From Mucilaginibacter psychrotolerans (lineage in GTDB: Bacteria > Bacteroidota > Bacteroidia > Sphingobacteriales > Sphingobacteriaceae): a stretch of DNA of 64,000 nt. Made by a program: the position numbers and the translations under genes. A model generated the notes under the pieces. The model made no database searches and was not told the origin of the DNA. It saw only the letters and a program-made list of their open reading frames with translations. Shown here piece after piece: positions 35,088 to 45,725 of the stretch (the first letter of the stretch is position 1; the number at the start of each line of letters is the position of its first letter). The stretch is from assembly GCF_004519315.1 (NCBI RefSeq), contig NZ_SOZE01000006.1:62001-126000 (forward strand), read 5' to 3'.

Positions 35088-36206
35088 TTATAAGAAAATG
35101 CTTTTTAGCTTTTGATTGAGATCATCTCCGCGTAAATCACGAGCTACGATTTTACCTGTAGGATCAATTAAAAAATTAGCTGGTATAGTGCTAATTTTGT
35201 AAAGTTTAGCAATCGGGCTCTGCCATCCCTGCAACTCAGATACCTGCTCCCAGGTTAACCCGTCCTTAGCAATAGCATCCATCCATTGCTGTTTGGCATT
35301 TTTGCCACCATCCAATGACACGCCCAAAACGGTAAAATTTCTATTTTTGAATTGGTGAAAAGAGGCAATCAGGTTTGGGTTTTCTGCCCTGCACGGCGCG
35401 CACCAGCTTGCCCAAAAATCAACCAGTACATATTTACCCTTAAAAGATGCGAGGGAGACATCCTCACCTTTGGTGTTTTTTATTGTAAAACCAGGAGCCT
35501 GGCTGCCCACCTCAACAGATTTGGCCTCTTCAATCACATTTTTATAAGTTTGGCCGTTGGCTGAGTTTCGCACATCCTCGGTTAAGCTGTTAAAAAGGCT
35601 TCGGGCCTTAACCATATCCTGAGCCGGGTCTACCGTTGTAAGAAGCAAGTTTAAACTCACCAATGAGTTAGGGTGATTTTCAATAAAAGTTTCTGTAGCC
35701 TCCTTTTGCTCGTTTTGGATCCCGGCAAATTCAGTTTTAAGTTTTTCCTGCTCATCGGGCTTACCTATAGCATTATCATATGCAGACACCAGAGCTTTAC
35801 CCTTTTTTTTGTAGGGTTCCAACAAGTCAATCATTTGCTGCTGGTCGTCATTAAGTCTTGTACCGCTTACGGTAGCATGCACCAATGAATCTGTGGCATT
35901 AACGGTAACCGTTCCATCTTCAAGATACACAGCAACCATATCCGATCCGTCCATGTCCTTAATCGGAGTTCCGGTATGGCTCAATAAAACAAAGGCTTTC
36001 ATTTTATTGATTTGCACGCCTTTAAAAACAAACTGGTTATTTACTAAAGTTGCAGAGTCCTGGTTTATTTTCTGATTTACCTTATAATTCAGGTACACTT
36101 TTGCCCCAGCGTCAACATTTTTAACGTTCACCTTGATAGTGTAATTTTGCTGTGCTACTGCGGCTAAGGGCAAGGCAATCAGTAGCATAATAATGTATTT
36201 GATCAT
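35088..36206 (-). CDS. DUF4369/TlpA-type thioredoxin-fold protein, tandem copy 2
   Basis: A 372-residue protein of the same architecture as its downstream neighbour: signal peptide, DUF4369 domain, helical linker, TlpA domain with CAPC (WASWCAPCRAEN) and cis-Pro loop TIPANFLIDP. Near-equal length and collinear similarity point to tandem duplication. The different residue between the cysteines suggests different redox potential or partner. Confidence 0.9.
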   Translation of the reverse strand: MIKYIIMLLIALPLAAVAQQNYTIKVNVKNVDAGAKVYLNYKVNQKINQDSATLVNNQFVFKGVQINKMKAFVLLSHTGTPIKDMDGSDMVAVYLEDGTVTVNATDSLVHATVSGTRLNDDQQQMIDLLEPYKKKGKALVSAYDNAIGKPDEQEKLKTEFAGIQNEQKEATETFIENHPNSLVSLNLLLTTVDPAQDMVKARSLFNSLTEDVRNSANGQTYKNVIEEAKSVEVGSQAPGFTIKNTKGEDVSLASFKGKYVLVDFWASWCAPCRAENPNLIASFHQFKNRNFTVLGVSLDGGKNAKQQWMDAIAKDGLTWEQVSELQGWQSPIAKLYKISTIPANFLIDPTGKIVARDLRGDDLNQKLKSIFL

Positions 36207-36223
36207 CTTAATTTATTAATATT

Positions 36224-36814
36224 TTAAATTCCGTTAAGCTTATTTAACTCTTGCTCAAGTTCGGGATGTGATGGCAGGGGCATTTTAAGGTTTAAAACGT
36301 TGCCATCTTTGTCCAACAAGATAAACCGGGGGATCGCATTAATGCCAAATGCTTTCTCAAACACCTCGTCTCTAACCATCCACTGGATGCCACCCATTTG
36401 GGTTAGGTTAGGCCCTTTCCACCTCCAAACATGGCTGTCAATGGATATGCTAACAAAGGTTATCGCTTTGTTTTTCATTTTCGCTTCCAAAGAAACAATA
36501 TAAGGGTACTGTGCGCGGCATGGTGCGCACCACGAGGCCCATACATCAATAAGTACGTATTTGCCTTTCAGATCGCTAAGCTTAACATTGCGCCCGTCGT
36601 ATCCGCTTGTATCCCTGAATACAAATTCGGGGCATTTATCGCCAACCTTAAGTAAGGCAGAATCGGCTATGTTATTAGCCCTTGTTGGGGTAGCCAATGA
36701 TTGAAATGAGGTTTTTGTATGTTGACTTTTATTGCGTGGAGTAGCATTTTTAACATACCCACTAACACTAAATAGCATAGCAGATACAGCAGTAATTAGA
36801 GTTGCCTTTAACAT
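36224..36814 (-). CDS. Single-domain TlpA-type thioredoxin-fold protein
   Basis: A 196-residue exported protein: signal peptide (about 1-22), short linker, then a thioredoxin domain (about 55-195) with CAPC in VWASWCAPCRAQYPY and cis-Pro in NAIPRFILLD. It lacks the DUF4369 domain of its three relatives. It lies 17 bp upstream of tandem copy 2 and 38 bp after the tail-specific protease gene. Confidence 0.88.
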   Translation of the reverse strand: MLKATLITAVSAMLFSVSGYVKNATPRNKSQHTKTSFQSLATPTRANNIADSALLKVGDKCPEFVFRDTSGYDGRNVKLSDLKGKYVLIDVWASWCAPCRAQYPYIVSLEAKMKNKAITFVSISIDSHVWRWKGPNLTQMGGIQWMVRDEVFEKAFGINAIPRFILLDKDGNVLNLKMPLPSHPELEQELNKLNGI

Positions 36815-36852
36815 ATCAATTTAATTTACAGTGGAATAGCTTATTGTTTATA

Positions 36853-38955
36853 TTAAATTCCGGTGGTTGTATTATTTAGTAAAATAAAATCTGTAAGTAT
36901 TTGGCCTGCTTCTGTTTTCATGAAGTCAAGGTCATCAGTTTGGGATTTTACCTCCCCCTTTTTTAATGCAGTAAACCCAATTGCTACGCGTAATTTATTA
37001 TCTCGATCTAATGCTTTTTGGGTATTGCTATCTCGGGTCCGTTTAAACTCATCTTCATTTAACGAAAAGGGCTTAGGCTTTTCATTTTCCTGATAAGCTT
37101 TAACCAAATTATTATAGGCTTCATAGGCTACGTTTGTTTGATTACGTTTTCGGTAAAGGTTGGTTAACACGGGTAATACCCTATTAAATGATCCAACTTT
37201 GGTGTACTCGCTTTTGCCTATTGTATCCCATGGCATAGCTGAAGGTTCGTTATCTTCACCGTATTTTGACGGAGCTATATATGACGGAAGCTGAATATCG
37301 GGCGTAACGCCTTTATGCTGCGTTGAACTGCCGTTAATGCGGTAAAATTTCCCGATAGTAACGTTCAATTGTCCAAACTGGATTGGCGCTTCGTCCTCCT
37401 CATCAGCTCCGTTTTGGGCAGCCAGTTTCATAGCTACCTTATTCAAATCAATTTGAGTTTGTACACTACCTTTGCCATAAGTTTGCGATCCTAATATCAG
37501 GCCGCGTCCATAATCCTGTATCGCGGCTGAGAATATCTCTGAAGCAGATGCACTCGTACGATCAACTAAAACGGCAAGGGGGCCACCATAATATGTCGAA
37601 GTATCTATATCGCTGTTCACTTTAATGTGCTCATTCACTTCTCGTATTTGTACAACGGGCCCGGATGATATAAAAAGCCCCGTAAGACTAATCGCCTCAT
37701 TTAAAGATCCGCCGCCATTGCCGCGTAAATCAATCATTATACCGTCTACCTTTTTTTGTTTCAAAGTATCCAACAATAATTTCACATCCCGCGTTGTACT
37801 TTTATAGTTGTGGTCGCCAGCTTCGTAAGCATTATAATCCAGATAAAAAGCAGGTATAACAATTACCCCTATTTTAACATCTTTTCCATTGGCTTTATAT
37901 GTACGTATCTCCTCCTTGGCCGATTGATCGTCCAAAATAATCTTATCCCTAACAACTTCTATGATCTGGGGCTCCTCAGAGTCGCTTCGACCCTTTGCCA
38001 ATACTTTGAGCTTTACAACGGTTCCTTTGGGCCCACGTATTAAAGCGATAGCATTATCAAGCCGCCAGCCTGTAACATCCTGAAACTGGCCATCCTTACC
38101 TTGAGCAATGCCTATAATACGATCGCCCGTATTAATCATCTTTGTTTTGTAGGCGGGACCTCCGGCAGTTAACCCTTTAATAGTTACATATTCATTCTCC
38201 AAAATTAGTGTTGCGCCAATACCTTCTAAAGCACGCGTTACCCCAACACTAAATTGTGAAGCATTAAAAGGGTTAAAATAAGCGGCATGAGGATCAACAG
38301 AAGCTGTAAATGCATTCATAAATAATTGAAAAACATCCTGACTAGACGCCTTGTCTGATTGATTCAACAGGCTTTGATACTTCTTTTTTAGATTCTCCTT
38401 GTTCTTGGCAATAGACGAATTGCCCAATTGAAGGCCAAGTAAATCATATTTTACTCGCTTATTCCACATCGCATCCATCTCAGCCTCAGTATTTATAAAA
38501 GGCTTTTTTCGGCGATCAGATATATAAACATCCTTTTTAGTGAAATCAAAATCAGCGTTGAGTTGAGCAATCGCATACTTCAGGCGTTGCTCGTATCTCA
38601 TTTTATAGGTATTGAACATGCCAAAAACATGACTTAAATTACCATTTTGCAAATCATCGTCTAACAATGTTCTGTATTGCTCAAAACTGGCTACATCCCC
38701 TGCTAACAGATAGCTATGATTTTCGTCCAGGCTTTTTAAATACAGATTGAAAACCAAAACAGACAATGAATCGTTAAGAGGTACCTTTTTGTAATTATTG
38801 GTCATTAACATTTTAACAGCTAACCGGCATATTTCACTTTCGTTCTTACCTGGCTGTATATCACCCGTCGGGTATGTCTTAACTGTTGAAAAAGCTACGT
38901 TATTGAATAGTATGGACAAACAAACTACGGCCCCAAGGCCCATTTTTTTAAACAT
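36853..38955 (-). CDS. prc: Tail-specific (C-terminal processing) protease, S41 family
   Basis: A 700-residue periplasmic S41 protease with a signal peptide (about 1-24), an N-terminal helical domain (about 30-225), a PDZ domain (about 235-330), a protease core (about 350-560) and a C-terminal DUF3340-like extension. The Ser-Lys dyad is in DRTSASASEIF and GSQTYGKGSVQ; the oxyanion segment is LRGNGGGSLNEA. Prc degrades proteins through their C-termini and processes envelope proteins. Having it inside a SusCD locus, separate from any housekeeping copy, suggests a dedicated substrate. Confidence 0.9.
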   Translation of the reverse strand: MFKKMGLGAVVCLSILFNNVAFSTVKTYPTGDIQPGKNESEICRLAVKMLMTNNYKKVPLNDSLSVLVFNLYLKSLDENHSYLLAGDVASFEQYRTLLDDDLQNGNLSHVFGMFNTYKMRYEQRLKYAIAQLNADFDFTKKDVYISDRRKKPFINTEAEMDAMWNKRVKYDLLGLQLGNSSIAKNKENLKKKYQSLLNQSDKASSQDVFQLFMNAFTASVDPHAAYFNPFNASQFSVGVTRALEGIGATLILENEYVTIKGLTAGGPAYKTKMINTGDRIIGIAQGKDGQFQDVTGWRLDNAIALIRGPKGTVVKLKVLAKGRSDSEEPQIIEVVRDKIILDDQSAKEEIRTYKANGKDVKIGVIVIPAFYLDYNAYEAGDHNYKSTTRDVKLLLDTLKQKKVDGIMIDLRGNGGGSLNEAISLTGLFISSGPVVQIREVNEHIKVNSDIDTSTYYGGPLAVLVDRTSASASEIFSAAIQDYGRGLILGSQTYGKGSVQTQIDLNKVAMKLAAQNGADEEDEAPIQFGQLNVTIGKFYRINGSSTQHKGVTPDIQLPSYIAPSKYGEDNEPSAMPWDTIGKSEYTKVGSFNRVLPVLTNLYRKRNQTNVAYEAYNNLVKAYQENEKPKPFSLNEDEFKRTRDSNTQKALDRDNKLRVAIGFTALKKGEVKSQTDDLDFMKTEAGQILTDFILLNNTTTGI

Positions 38956-38987
38956 TTGGTATAAATTAAATTACGGAAACAGATAAA

Positions 38988-39995
38988 TCAGTTACTCAGA
39001 AAAAACCGGATATAAGCCCTGCACGAGTCGTTGGCTACAGGTGGCACCCCATACTCCGATGCGGTATAGGTAACAATTTTTACCCCCATAACATACCATT
39101 GAAAGGTTTGTAAATTTGCCTTATTGGGAAAGTGGAGCGTTAAATAATCGCCGCTTAATAATGATTTTGCTGGCACATAAACCAGATCTTTACTAAGCGC
39201 AGCGGTATTGTCGGGCATAGGTATGCCAGGGAAAAATTCATTGGTTATCGCATCGTTGAGCTCATCTTGCGTAAGCAGGGTTGCCTTTACGCTGACATCG
39301 TGGGCAGGAAACAGGGTAGTGAGTGTTGTCCTCAAATTAACTGACTCCGGAACAACATCGTAAGTAACATCTATTGCCCCGCTGCCCAGCCTGTTGGCTT
39401 GTGTTCCATCAATGGTGCTTACATCATACATTTTGGCTTTCAGGTCGCCCTTGGTAACAAATACTTTAAAAAAGAAAACGGAGTATTTTAACTGAGAACC
39501 TTTTTTTGCGGCCAGGGTAACGGGCACAAGGTAAGTGGTGCTATCTTTCAGCTGGCTGCCGTCATCCAATAAAACATAAATCGAATCTTTGGCTTGTGCA
39601 GAACCTTTTTCTACTGCAAAGGCCCCGTTATGGGAAACCAAGAACGCCCCTAGTGGTATAGACGGGTTTTTTTCCTGATAGATTTGATTATATTGAGATA
39701 CCAATGATGGGTCGACAACTGAGGTTACGGTATCGTTGGTTTTTGCAGCTTTATTTAGTAACACTGGCACCCCAATATAGTGCGGTGTAAAGCTATAATT
39801 AGAGCCGTTTAAGGCCAATACGTTGCCTTCTTCAACATAAGAAACCATCCCGCTGGCTAATTTGGATTGTAGTGTATCTACCTCACTCGTGTTTTTTTTA
39901 CACGAAGCAAACCCTATTCCTATCAAACAAAGAAGCAAAGCCCCTTTTATGCTCAACATAGGCCAGTGATTATTATGATATATTTCGTATAACAT
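38988..39995 (-). CDS. DUF1735-like surface lipoprotein of the SusCD locus
   Basis: A 335-residue protein. The real start may be the second Met (MLSIKGALLL, residue 13), which gives a standard lipoprotein signal ending at the Cys in GFASCKK. The body has two beta domains resembling the BT_3987/DUF1735 type seen in accessory lipoproteins beside SusD. It follows susD by about 35 bp. Likely role: surface capture of the ligand imported by SusC. Confidence 0.75.
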   Translation of the reverse strand: MLYEIYHNNHWPMLSIKGALLLCLIGIGFASCKKNTSEVDTLQSKLASGMVSYVEEGNVLALNGSNYSFTPHYIGVPVLLNKAAKTNDTVTSVVDPSLVSQYNQIYQEKNPSIPLGAFLVSHNGAFAVEKGSAQAKDSIYVLLDDGSQLKDSTTYLVPVTLAAKKGSQLKYSVFFFKVFVTKGDLKAKMYDVSTIDGTQANRLGSGAIDVTYDVVPESVNLRTTLTTLFPAHDVSVKATLLTQDELNDAITNEFFPGIPMPDNTAALSKDLVYVPAKSLLSGDYLTLHFPNKANLQTFQWYVMGVKIVTYTASEYGVPPVANDSCRAYIRFFLSN

Positions 39996-40030
39996 GATCT
40001 TTTTTAATTGAATATTAAAAGTTGTCTTTA

Positions 40031-41428
40031 TTATCTGGGATTTTGAATAATGTTTGGATTAGCAGCTATAACCGTTGGACTGAACGGTACCAGGTAGCGA
40101 CCAGAGCCCGCAGGTAACGTAGCTAAAATAGTATTGCCGAAATAGTCAAGACGTGTAAGGTCCTTTTTAAAGGCGGCATCTTTATTCAGTCTTTTAAGGT
40201 CAAATAACCGAAGCCCGCCGTGGTAAAACAATTCACGTCTCCGTTCATCCAGTACATAGCCTAAAATATTATCAGCAGTGTAGGTACGGCTATCGTCTAC
40301 GTAAGTAGGTAGCCTGTTGGCTCTAAGTGTGGTGAGCAATGCTCCGGCTGCGTCTACCGCGCCGCTGCGGGCCAGGCACTCCGCTTTAATCAGCATTACT
40401 TCAGGTACACCAACGCTGTTGTCGAATACCATAGAATTACCGGTTGCAACCAGATAGGAAGCCGGCGTATACCTTGACGCGGACATGAATTTTTTAGAGT
40501 ACCTCAAATCGGACCTGGTTAAAATTGCCGTTAAATCCGAACTCGGCATAATCGTAGCGGTATAAAAGGAATAAAAAGCGAGGTCTGTAGTTATCCGCCC
40601 TAACAATATCTCTGGATTGGTTATCAGATCTGGTAGTTGCGAGGGGCTTGCATAACTGCTTGCGCTATAGTTTTGTAAAGTACTTTGCGTGGCTAAAACA
40701 GAATCCGCATAGTTGGATGCCGAGGTATAATCACCCTGATATAAATAAGCTCTTGCCAATAAGGCATAACCCGATGCCTTTCCCGGATGGATAATATCAG
40801 ATCCTTTACTTTTTAAAAATGGGTTTTTGACCGCGGTTTTCAGGTCGGCTATCACCTGGGCATAAACCTGTGCTACGCTTGCCCTGGGCAGTAAGGTGTA
40901 ATTATTAGGTGTAATAACCAGCGGCACACCTGGGTCTGTGGCTGATGTAGTAGCATCATAAGCCGCACCATAGGCATTAACCAGCTGCAGATAATACCAT
41001 GCTCTGTTAATGAGTGCTTCTGAAATAACATTACTTTTATTCTCCGGTGTATTGTAATTGTCGGCAGGTGCCGCGTTAATCCGGTCTAAAATGATATTCA
41101 TTTGCAATATCCTCGAATAAGTAGAATTATACATCTCGTCCACGTCAGACGGGTTCCAGATGAGGCTTTGCCATAAATACCCTCGCAGGTAGTAGTTGGT
41201 AGAAGCACCCACCTGTCCGTCTGAAAGCAAAAGGTCGTCGCTCATTACGTCCAACATAAAGAAATGGCATTTGCTCAACGAATCGCTGTTCAGCATCTCC
41301 TGAAAATCCTTAACCGAAGTGGGGTTAATGCTTGTTGTTGAAGGTGATACATCTAAAAACTTTTTACAGCCAGACAGTGACCCTAGGGTACAAATTGTCA
41401 AAACAAAAAATACTAATCTTTTATACAT
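40031..41428 (-). CDS. SusD/RagB-family ligand-binding lipoprotein
   Basis: A 465-residue SusD-like protein. A lipoprotein signal ends at the Cys in LSGCKKFLDVSPS. TPR-like helices fill the N-terminal half (ALINRAWYYLQLVNAYG), and the C-terminal signature ILGYVLDERRRELFYHGGLRLFDLKRL is clear (only its core is quoted). It forms the lid of the SusC transporter on the cell surface. It lies 11 bp downstream of susC. RagB-like members bind peptides, which would fit the proteases nearby. Confidence 0.93.
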   Translation of the reverse strand: MYKRLVFFVLTICTLGSLSGCKKFLDVSPSTTSINPTSVKDFQEMLNSDSLSKCHFFMLDVMSDDLLLSDGQVGASTNYYLRGYLWQSLIWNPSDVDEMYNSTYSRILQMNIILDRINAAPADNYNTPENKSNVISEALINRAWYYLQLVNAYGAAYDATTSATDPGVPLVITPNNYTLLPRASVAQVYAQVIADLKTAVKNPFLKSKGSDIIHPGKASGYALLARAYLYQGDYTSASNYADSVLATQSTLQNYSASSYASPSQLPDLITNPEILLGRITTDLAFYSFYTATIMPSSDLTAILTRSDLRYSKKFMSASRYTPASYLVATGNSMVFDNSVGVPEVMLIKAECLARSGAVDAAGALLTTLRANRLPTYVDDSRTYTADNILGYVLDERRRELFYHGGLRLFDLKRLNKDAAFKKDLTRLDYFGNTILATLPAGSGRYLVPFSPTVIAANPNIIQNPR

Positions 41429-41439
41429 CGTTATATCAC

Positions 41440-44400
41440 TTAAAAATTCACACTTATATTACATGAGTAGATCCTTGGCAGGGGATTGCCTATCCTTCCA
41501 TCCGCGCTGATTGTTGCCGGGTCAATATGATATTTATTCCTTGCCCAAAAGGCTATGTTTTGTACCTGTACGGTTACCACCATAAAGCTTAAACCGTATT
41601 TTTTAAGGTATTTATTGGGTACGTTAAAGCCCATCATCACCTCCTGCAAACGAATGTTGTCGGCAGATAATATACTATTGCTGGAATAGCGGGTAACAAA
41701 CTCCCTATAACTGTTGGTACCAGACTCGCTTATCCTCGGAACATCTGTAAATTTTTCATCTCCTGGTTTTTGCCACCTGTCGGCCACAAGGCTGCTGTTT
41801 TCCACATCGCTTCCCGGGTAAGGACGGTAATATCGCATCACGTACCCTAAATTGAACGTCAGGGCCGCGCGGGCAAAAAACTGGTGCAGCCTGAACTCCT
41901 GTATTAAACCCCCAGTCCAGGGGGCCTTAGTAACACCTTGTTTTACTAAGGCGCCGGCTACAGTAGCGCTGTCAAGGGTCGAGGTTATTTCCCCGTTCTT
42001 GTCGTAAATCTGAGGATCGCCGCTCGAGTTAAGACCCGCCCATTTCGGGGCCCAAATATTGCTTACATCGTAACCATCCCTTAAGGCCACTGTATAATCA
42101 CTGGTTGCTGTAAAATTTGTTACAGGAACACTTCTGGCAATGTTGGTATTGTGTGCACCATTTATGGTTATACTATAACTGAAATTATCATTTTTGATAA
42201 GATCAGCATTTAGGAAAAATTCAACACCTCTGTTGGTTATACTGCTATAGCTTACATGGTTTGATAAGCCAGTACTTGGATCGGTTAAAACATTCAGGTT
42301 ATTACTTAAACCGCTGGAGGTTTGGTCATAATACCGCAAGTCTAAATTATATTTATTATTGCTGATACCGATTTTACCATGCGCCTCAAAAGTTCGGTTT
42401 GCTGCCGGAAGCGCAGTAAAATCATTATTGATAGCCTGGCTGTATGAGCCATCCGTTGCAATATTTGTACTCTGCATTAATGACAACCCTTGGTATGGGC
42501 TGATTTCCTGCAAAGTCGCGTTAAACTCCAGGGTGCTTATAATTTTCGATTTAAAAAAACTTTCCCTACTCAGATAGTAGTTAAAACTGCCGTTATATTG
42601 AGCGTTCCCTTCCGGCGATTTGTCATAATTAAGGCGTAAGTTCAATAGTTTTTTTCTCAAAAACATAGCCACGCCAGTGCTGAGGTATTTTGATGTTACA
42701 ACCTTATCTGGAATACTACTATTAGAGTTTGTAGTTGATAAATCGCCTTTTGTTTTTTGCGTATTAAAGGCCCCGTATGCAACAAACGTACTATCCGCGA
42801 AAGCAAGCGTTAATTTTTCATATAAATTTTTTGAACTCTGTCCTTGCTGCTGTGTAGGCGTAGTGCCGTTAACCCAAATGGTGTAATTATTAAAATAGCT
42901 TTGCAAATACCTTGTGTTGCTATACTGTGCCGGCAAATTGGGCATTTGAATGCCTTGATTACCTACAGATAAAAAAACATCTTTTAAAAAGCCGTTCCAG
43001 TTTTTAACCACGCGCCCCGTAACGTCACTTTGGTAGGATGATTGTACAGAGTATATTGCTGATTGCCCGTACAGAGGACTCAGATTTGCTATATACGAGC
43101 CGGTAGCTCTTATTCTGTCTGAAAATCTATATTCAAGCGACGCATTGCCGTTAAGGTTACGGGTTAAGGAGGTATCTCCCCCCTGTCGTTGTGTTAAAGA
43201 ATAGGGGTACTCAGAGGAAGAAGACCCTGTGAAGAGTGAGTAAAAATTATTAATCGTAGATTGTGTTGAAGGGCTTGTTGGTAAATAAACAGGTGTGCTT
43301 GTCTTTGTTTTTTGATTATAACCATACAATATATAATTAGATGGACTACTGGTAGAAACACTGGAAGCTGCACCTCCTATACCCAAATTAAAAGTATGCT
43401 TACCAATAGTCTTGGAGTACGACAGGCCGGATCGTACGTTCCAGTTATCATATGCCGAATTGCTGGAATTTAGGATATCCCCGTAAGGAAGGTAAAAGTT
43501 TACACCGTTAGTGCCTAATTGCCCATACTTATCTACCAATTGCCTTGTATAGCTTGATTCCGCGCCGTATAAGCTACTGGCAGTGTTGTCTTTATGGGTG
43601 TAAACCATAGCCGAAGCCCATGTTAAGCCGGGTAACAAATTCCAGTTCATGTTAAAATTGGACTGTTTGTTTATTACCTTATTGGAAATATTATTCACCC
43701 TCGCGTCTTCCAGTAGGTTTACCCCGTAATTTTTATACCCACGGGATTCAATCAATTGATTTCCCGTAGCCGATAACTTGGTATAATCATAATCATAATT
43801 GCCTTGCCCGTCCACCAGCATCTGGTATGGATCCAGCCCTACATTGGTTGGAGAAAAGTTATACCCGGATTTAGTTTTTGCGTCGGAATAATTGATAAGC
43901 CATCGTATATGCAGCTTATTTTTTAACAGTTTGAAACTATTATTAAGGCTAAATGAATAGGTACGGTTTTTGCCGCCAAGGTCGTTACCTTGCCCACCAG
44001 TGTAATTGCCAATGGCAGTATATTTATAAGCCTGACTGCCGCCGCTTACTGTTAAGCTATGGGTTTGATTAAAAGCATCTTGTTGAAGCATGTTCAACTG
44101 ACTATCGTTATTTAGCCCGGATAGGGAATCCCATTGGGTATTGAATTTTTCTTCGCTAATTGTACCCAGCCTTTTTTGACCAAGTAACTGCTTCGCCGGC
44201 GAAAGGCCAAACTGTGTGCTCCCGTAGCTGTTGGTTAAAGTAGAATCAATATCCCGGAGGTAATCTAAATAAGTACGTGTATTAGCCAATTTTAATTTTT
44301 CCCTGTTAAATTTGGGTGCTGGCGAATAGTAAAAGCTGCCTGAGTAATTAATTTGTAATTTTCCTGCCTTGGCCGATTTTGACTTGATCAGAATAGCGCC

Positions 44401-45525
44401 GCCGGCGGCCTTTGAGCCCCATTTGATTAGCTCTTTAGGATCCTTAATTACTTCTATAGACTCTACATTGGTCATTGGATAGTTAGCAGGAAACCCATCT
44501 TGAGGGAAACCATCGATAACCACGAGCATATTGGAGGTACCGCTCCCAAAATTGTTTGCCCCTCTTATTTCAGGCACCAATGAATTACTAACCGTAGTAA
44601 TGGTATTAATATGGTAAAAATCGCTGATAGATTTCGGCACATTTGTGCCCTTTAGCAGAACATCAATAATATTCTGCCCTTCTCTTTGACCTTTATAAAT
44701 CAAAAAATCTTCTACCGAAAAGCGCCTGAACGCGTTAACCGGGATGTTGCCATCTCTATATACGTAAGCATCCACACTAGTTACCGTTTTGGTACTTGAG
44801 TTAACTACTTGTAAACTTAAACCAGGGATAGTACCTTGCAACACTTGCGACAGGTTCATATAACTCCGGTTTTCCAGATCGATGAATTTGGTAGGATTCT
44901 CTTTAACGTCATTTGATAAAATTTTCACCTCTTCCAGATCTATGGTTTGATAGTTCCCTTTTTTCATCACAATTTCCAAATAAGTGCTATCTGAATAACC
45001 GACAGTTTTTTTGGAATAACCAGGAGTGGATAAGGTGATGTAACCTGAACTGCCACCCTGTATTTTGAACTCGCCATTAGCGTTTGAAAGTGTTTCATTA
45101 CCCAGTTTCGTCTCCTTTATCGCAACATCTTTTATTGGCAATCCATTCTCATCTACTACCTTACCTTGCAGAAGTATCGCTATTTTTTTTTGCGCAGGTA
45201 CGTTCTGATCCGCATTCTCGGCCTTTTGTGTTTCTTTTTTTACCAATATGGTTTGAGCAATAATTTTATATGTTAAAGGAAGAGGCTTAAATACCTTGTT
45301 TAACACATCCTGAATTGACCCATTATCTATACTGACAGTTACTTTGGGGATTCCCTTGATGTCCTGGCTATCGTACAAAAAGGTAAATTTGGATTGCTGC
45401 TCAATTAATTTAAATATCTTTTGAACATTAGTCGCTTTCTCGTGAATAGTGATCTGGCTATAGCTTTTGATGCCTGACATCAAAAAGCCTATGGTGATTA
45501 TGAGGGCTGTTAAATTAATCCGCAT
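41440..45525 (-). CDS. SusC/RagA-family TonB-dependent transporter with STN signalling domain
   Basis: A 1361-residue outer-membrane transporter. Signal peptide (1-23), STN domain (about 28-78; VQKIFKLIEQQSKFTFLYD), carboxypeptidase-like regulatory domain (about 115-190), plug (about 210-380; RGANNFGSGTSNMLVVIDG), then the 22-strand barrel ending NISVNF. The STN domain contacts FecR in the periplasm and signals ligand occupancy, matching the FecR and sigma genes directly upstream. Substrate unknown. Two stem-loops lie in the leader between fecR and this start. Confidence 0.94.
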   Translation of the reverse strand: MRINLTALIITIGFLMSGIKSYSQITIHEKATNVQKIFKLIEQQSKFTFLYDSQDIKGIPKVTVSIDNGSIQDVLNKVFKPLPLTYKIIAQTILVKKETQKAENADQNVPAQKKIAILLQGKVVDENGLPIKDVAIKETKLGNETLSNANGEFKIQGGSSGYITLSTPGYSKKTVGYSDSTYLEIVMKKGNYQTIDLEEVKILSNDVKENPTKFIDLENRSYMNLSQVLQGTIPGLSLQVVNSSTKTVTSVDAYVYRDGNIPVNAFRRFSVEDFLIYKGQREGQNIIDVLLKGTNVPKSISDFYHINTITTVSNSLVPEIRGANNFGSGTSNMLVVIDGFPQDGFPANYPMTNVESIEVIKDPKELIKWGSKAAGGAILIKSKSAKAGKLQINYSGSFYYSPAPKFNREKLKLANTRTYLDYLRDIDSTLTNSYGSTQFGLSPAKQLLGQKRLGTISEEKFNTQWDSLSGLNNDSQLNMLQQDAFNQTHSLTVSGGSQAYKYTAIGNYTGGQGNDLGGKNRTYSFSLNNSFKLLKNKLHIRWLINYSDAKTKSGYNFSPTNVGLDPYQMLVDGQGNYDYDYTKLSATGNQLIESRGYKNYGVNLLEDARVNNISNKVINKQSNFNMNWNLLPGLTWASAMVYTHKDNTASSLYGAESSYTRQLVDKYGQLGTNGVNFYLPYGDILNSSNSAYDNWNVRSGLSYSKTIGKHTFNLGIGGAASSVSTSSPSNYILYGYNQKTKTSTPVYLPTSPSTQSTINNFYSLFTGSSSSEYPYSLTQRQGGDTSLTRNLNGNASLEYRFSDRIRATGSYIANLSPLYGQSAIYSVQSSYQSDVTGRVVKNWNGFLKDVFLSVGNQGIQMPNLPAQYSNTRYLQSYFNNYTIWVNGTTPTQQQGQSSKNLYEKLTLAFADSTFVAYGAFNTQKTKGDLSTTNSNSSIPDKVVTSKYLSTGVAMFLRKKLLNLRLNYDKSPEGNAQYNGSFNYYLSRESFFKSKIISTLEFNATLQEISPYQGLSLMQSTNIATDGSYSQAINNDFTALPAANRTFEAHGKIGISNNKYNLDLRYYDQTSSGLSNNLNVLTDPSTGLSNHVSYSSITNRGVEFFLNADLIKNDNFSYSITINGAHNTNIARSVPVTNFTATSDYTVALRDGYDVSNIWAPKWAGLNSSGDPQIYDKNGEITSTLDSATVAGALVKQGVTKAPWTGGLIQEFRLHQFFARAALTFNLGYVMRYYRPYPGSDVENSSLVADRWQKPGDEKFTDVPRISESGTNSYREFVTRYSSNSILSADNIRLQEVMMGFNVPNKYLKKYGLSFMVVTVQVQNIAFWARNKYHIDPATISADGRIGNPLPRIYSCNISVNF

Positions 45526-45597
45526 AATAACTCTCCTTTCTGAGTTTGTATTTTATAAGATATTTTTCGGAGCGATATGTAGCAGAATGTGTTTTTT

Positions 45598-45625
45598 TTG
45601 CCGGGAGCACCAATACGCCCGGCAA
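45598..45625. promoter_or_regulatory. Leader stem-loop 1 upstream of susC
   Basis: TTGCCGGG (45598-45605) pairs perfectly with CCCGGCAA (45618-45625), 73 bp upstream of the susC start. It is flanked by eight T residues on the plus-strand left side, so on the transcribed minus strand no T-run follows it. It may stabilise the susC mRNA 5' end. Confidence 0.4.
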
Positions 45626-45725
45626 GGGTTTAGACAAACCATTTAAATTCATACTTTTGTAATGTTTGGGTTGAATGTTAATACTCGATTGCCAAATTGC
45701 TTTTTAATGGTTAACCAGGACATTG

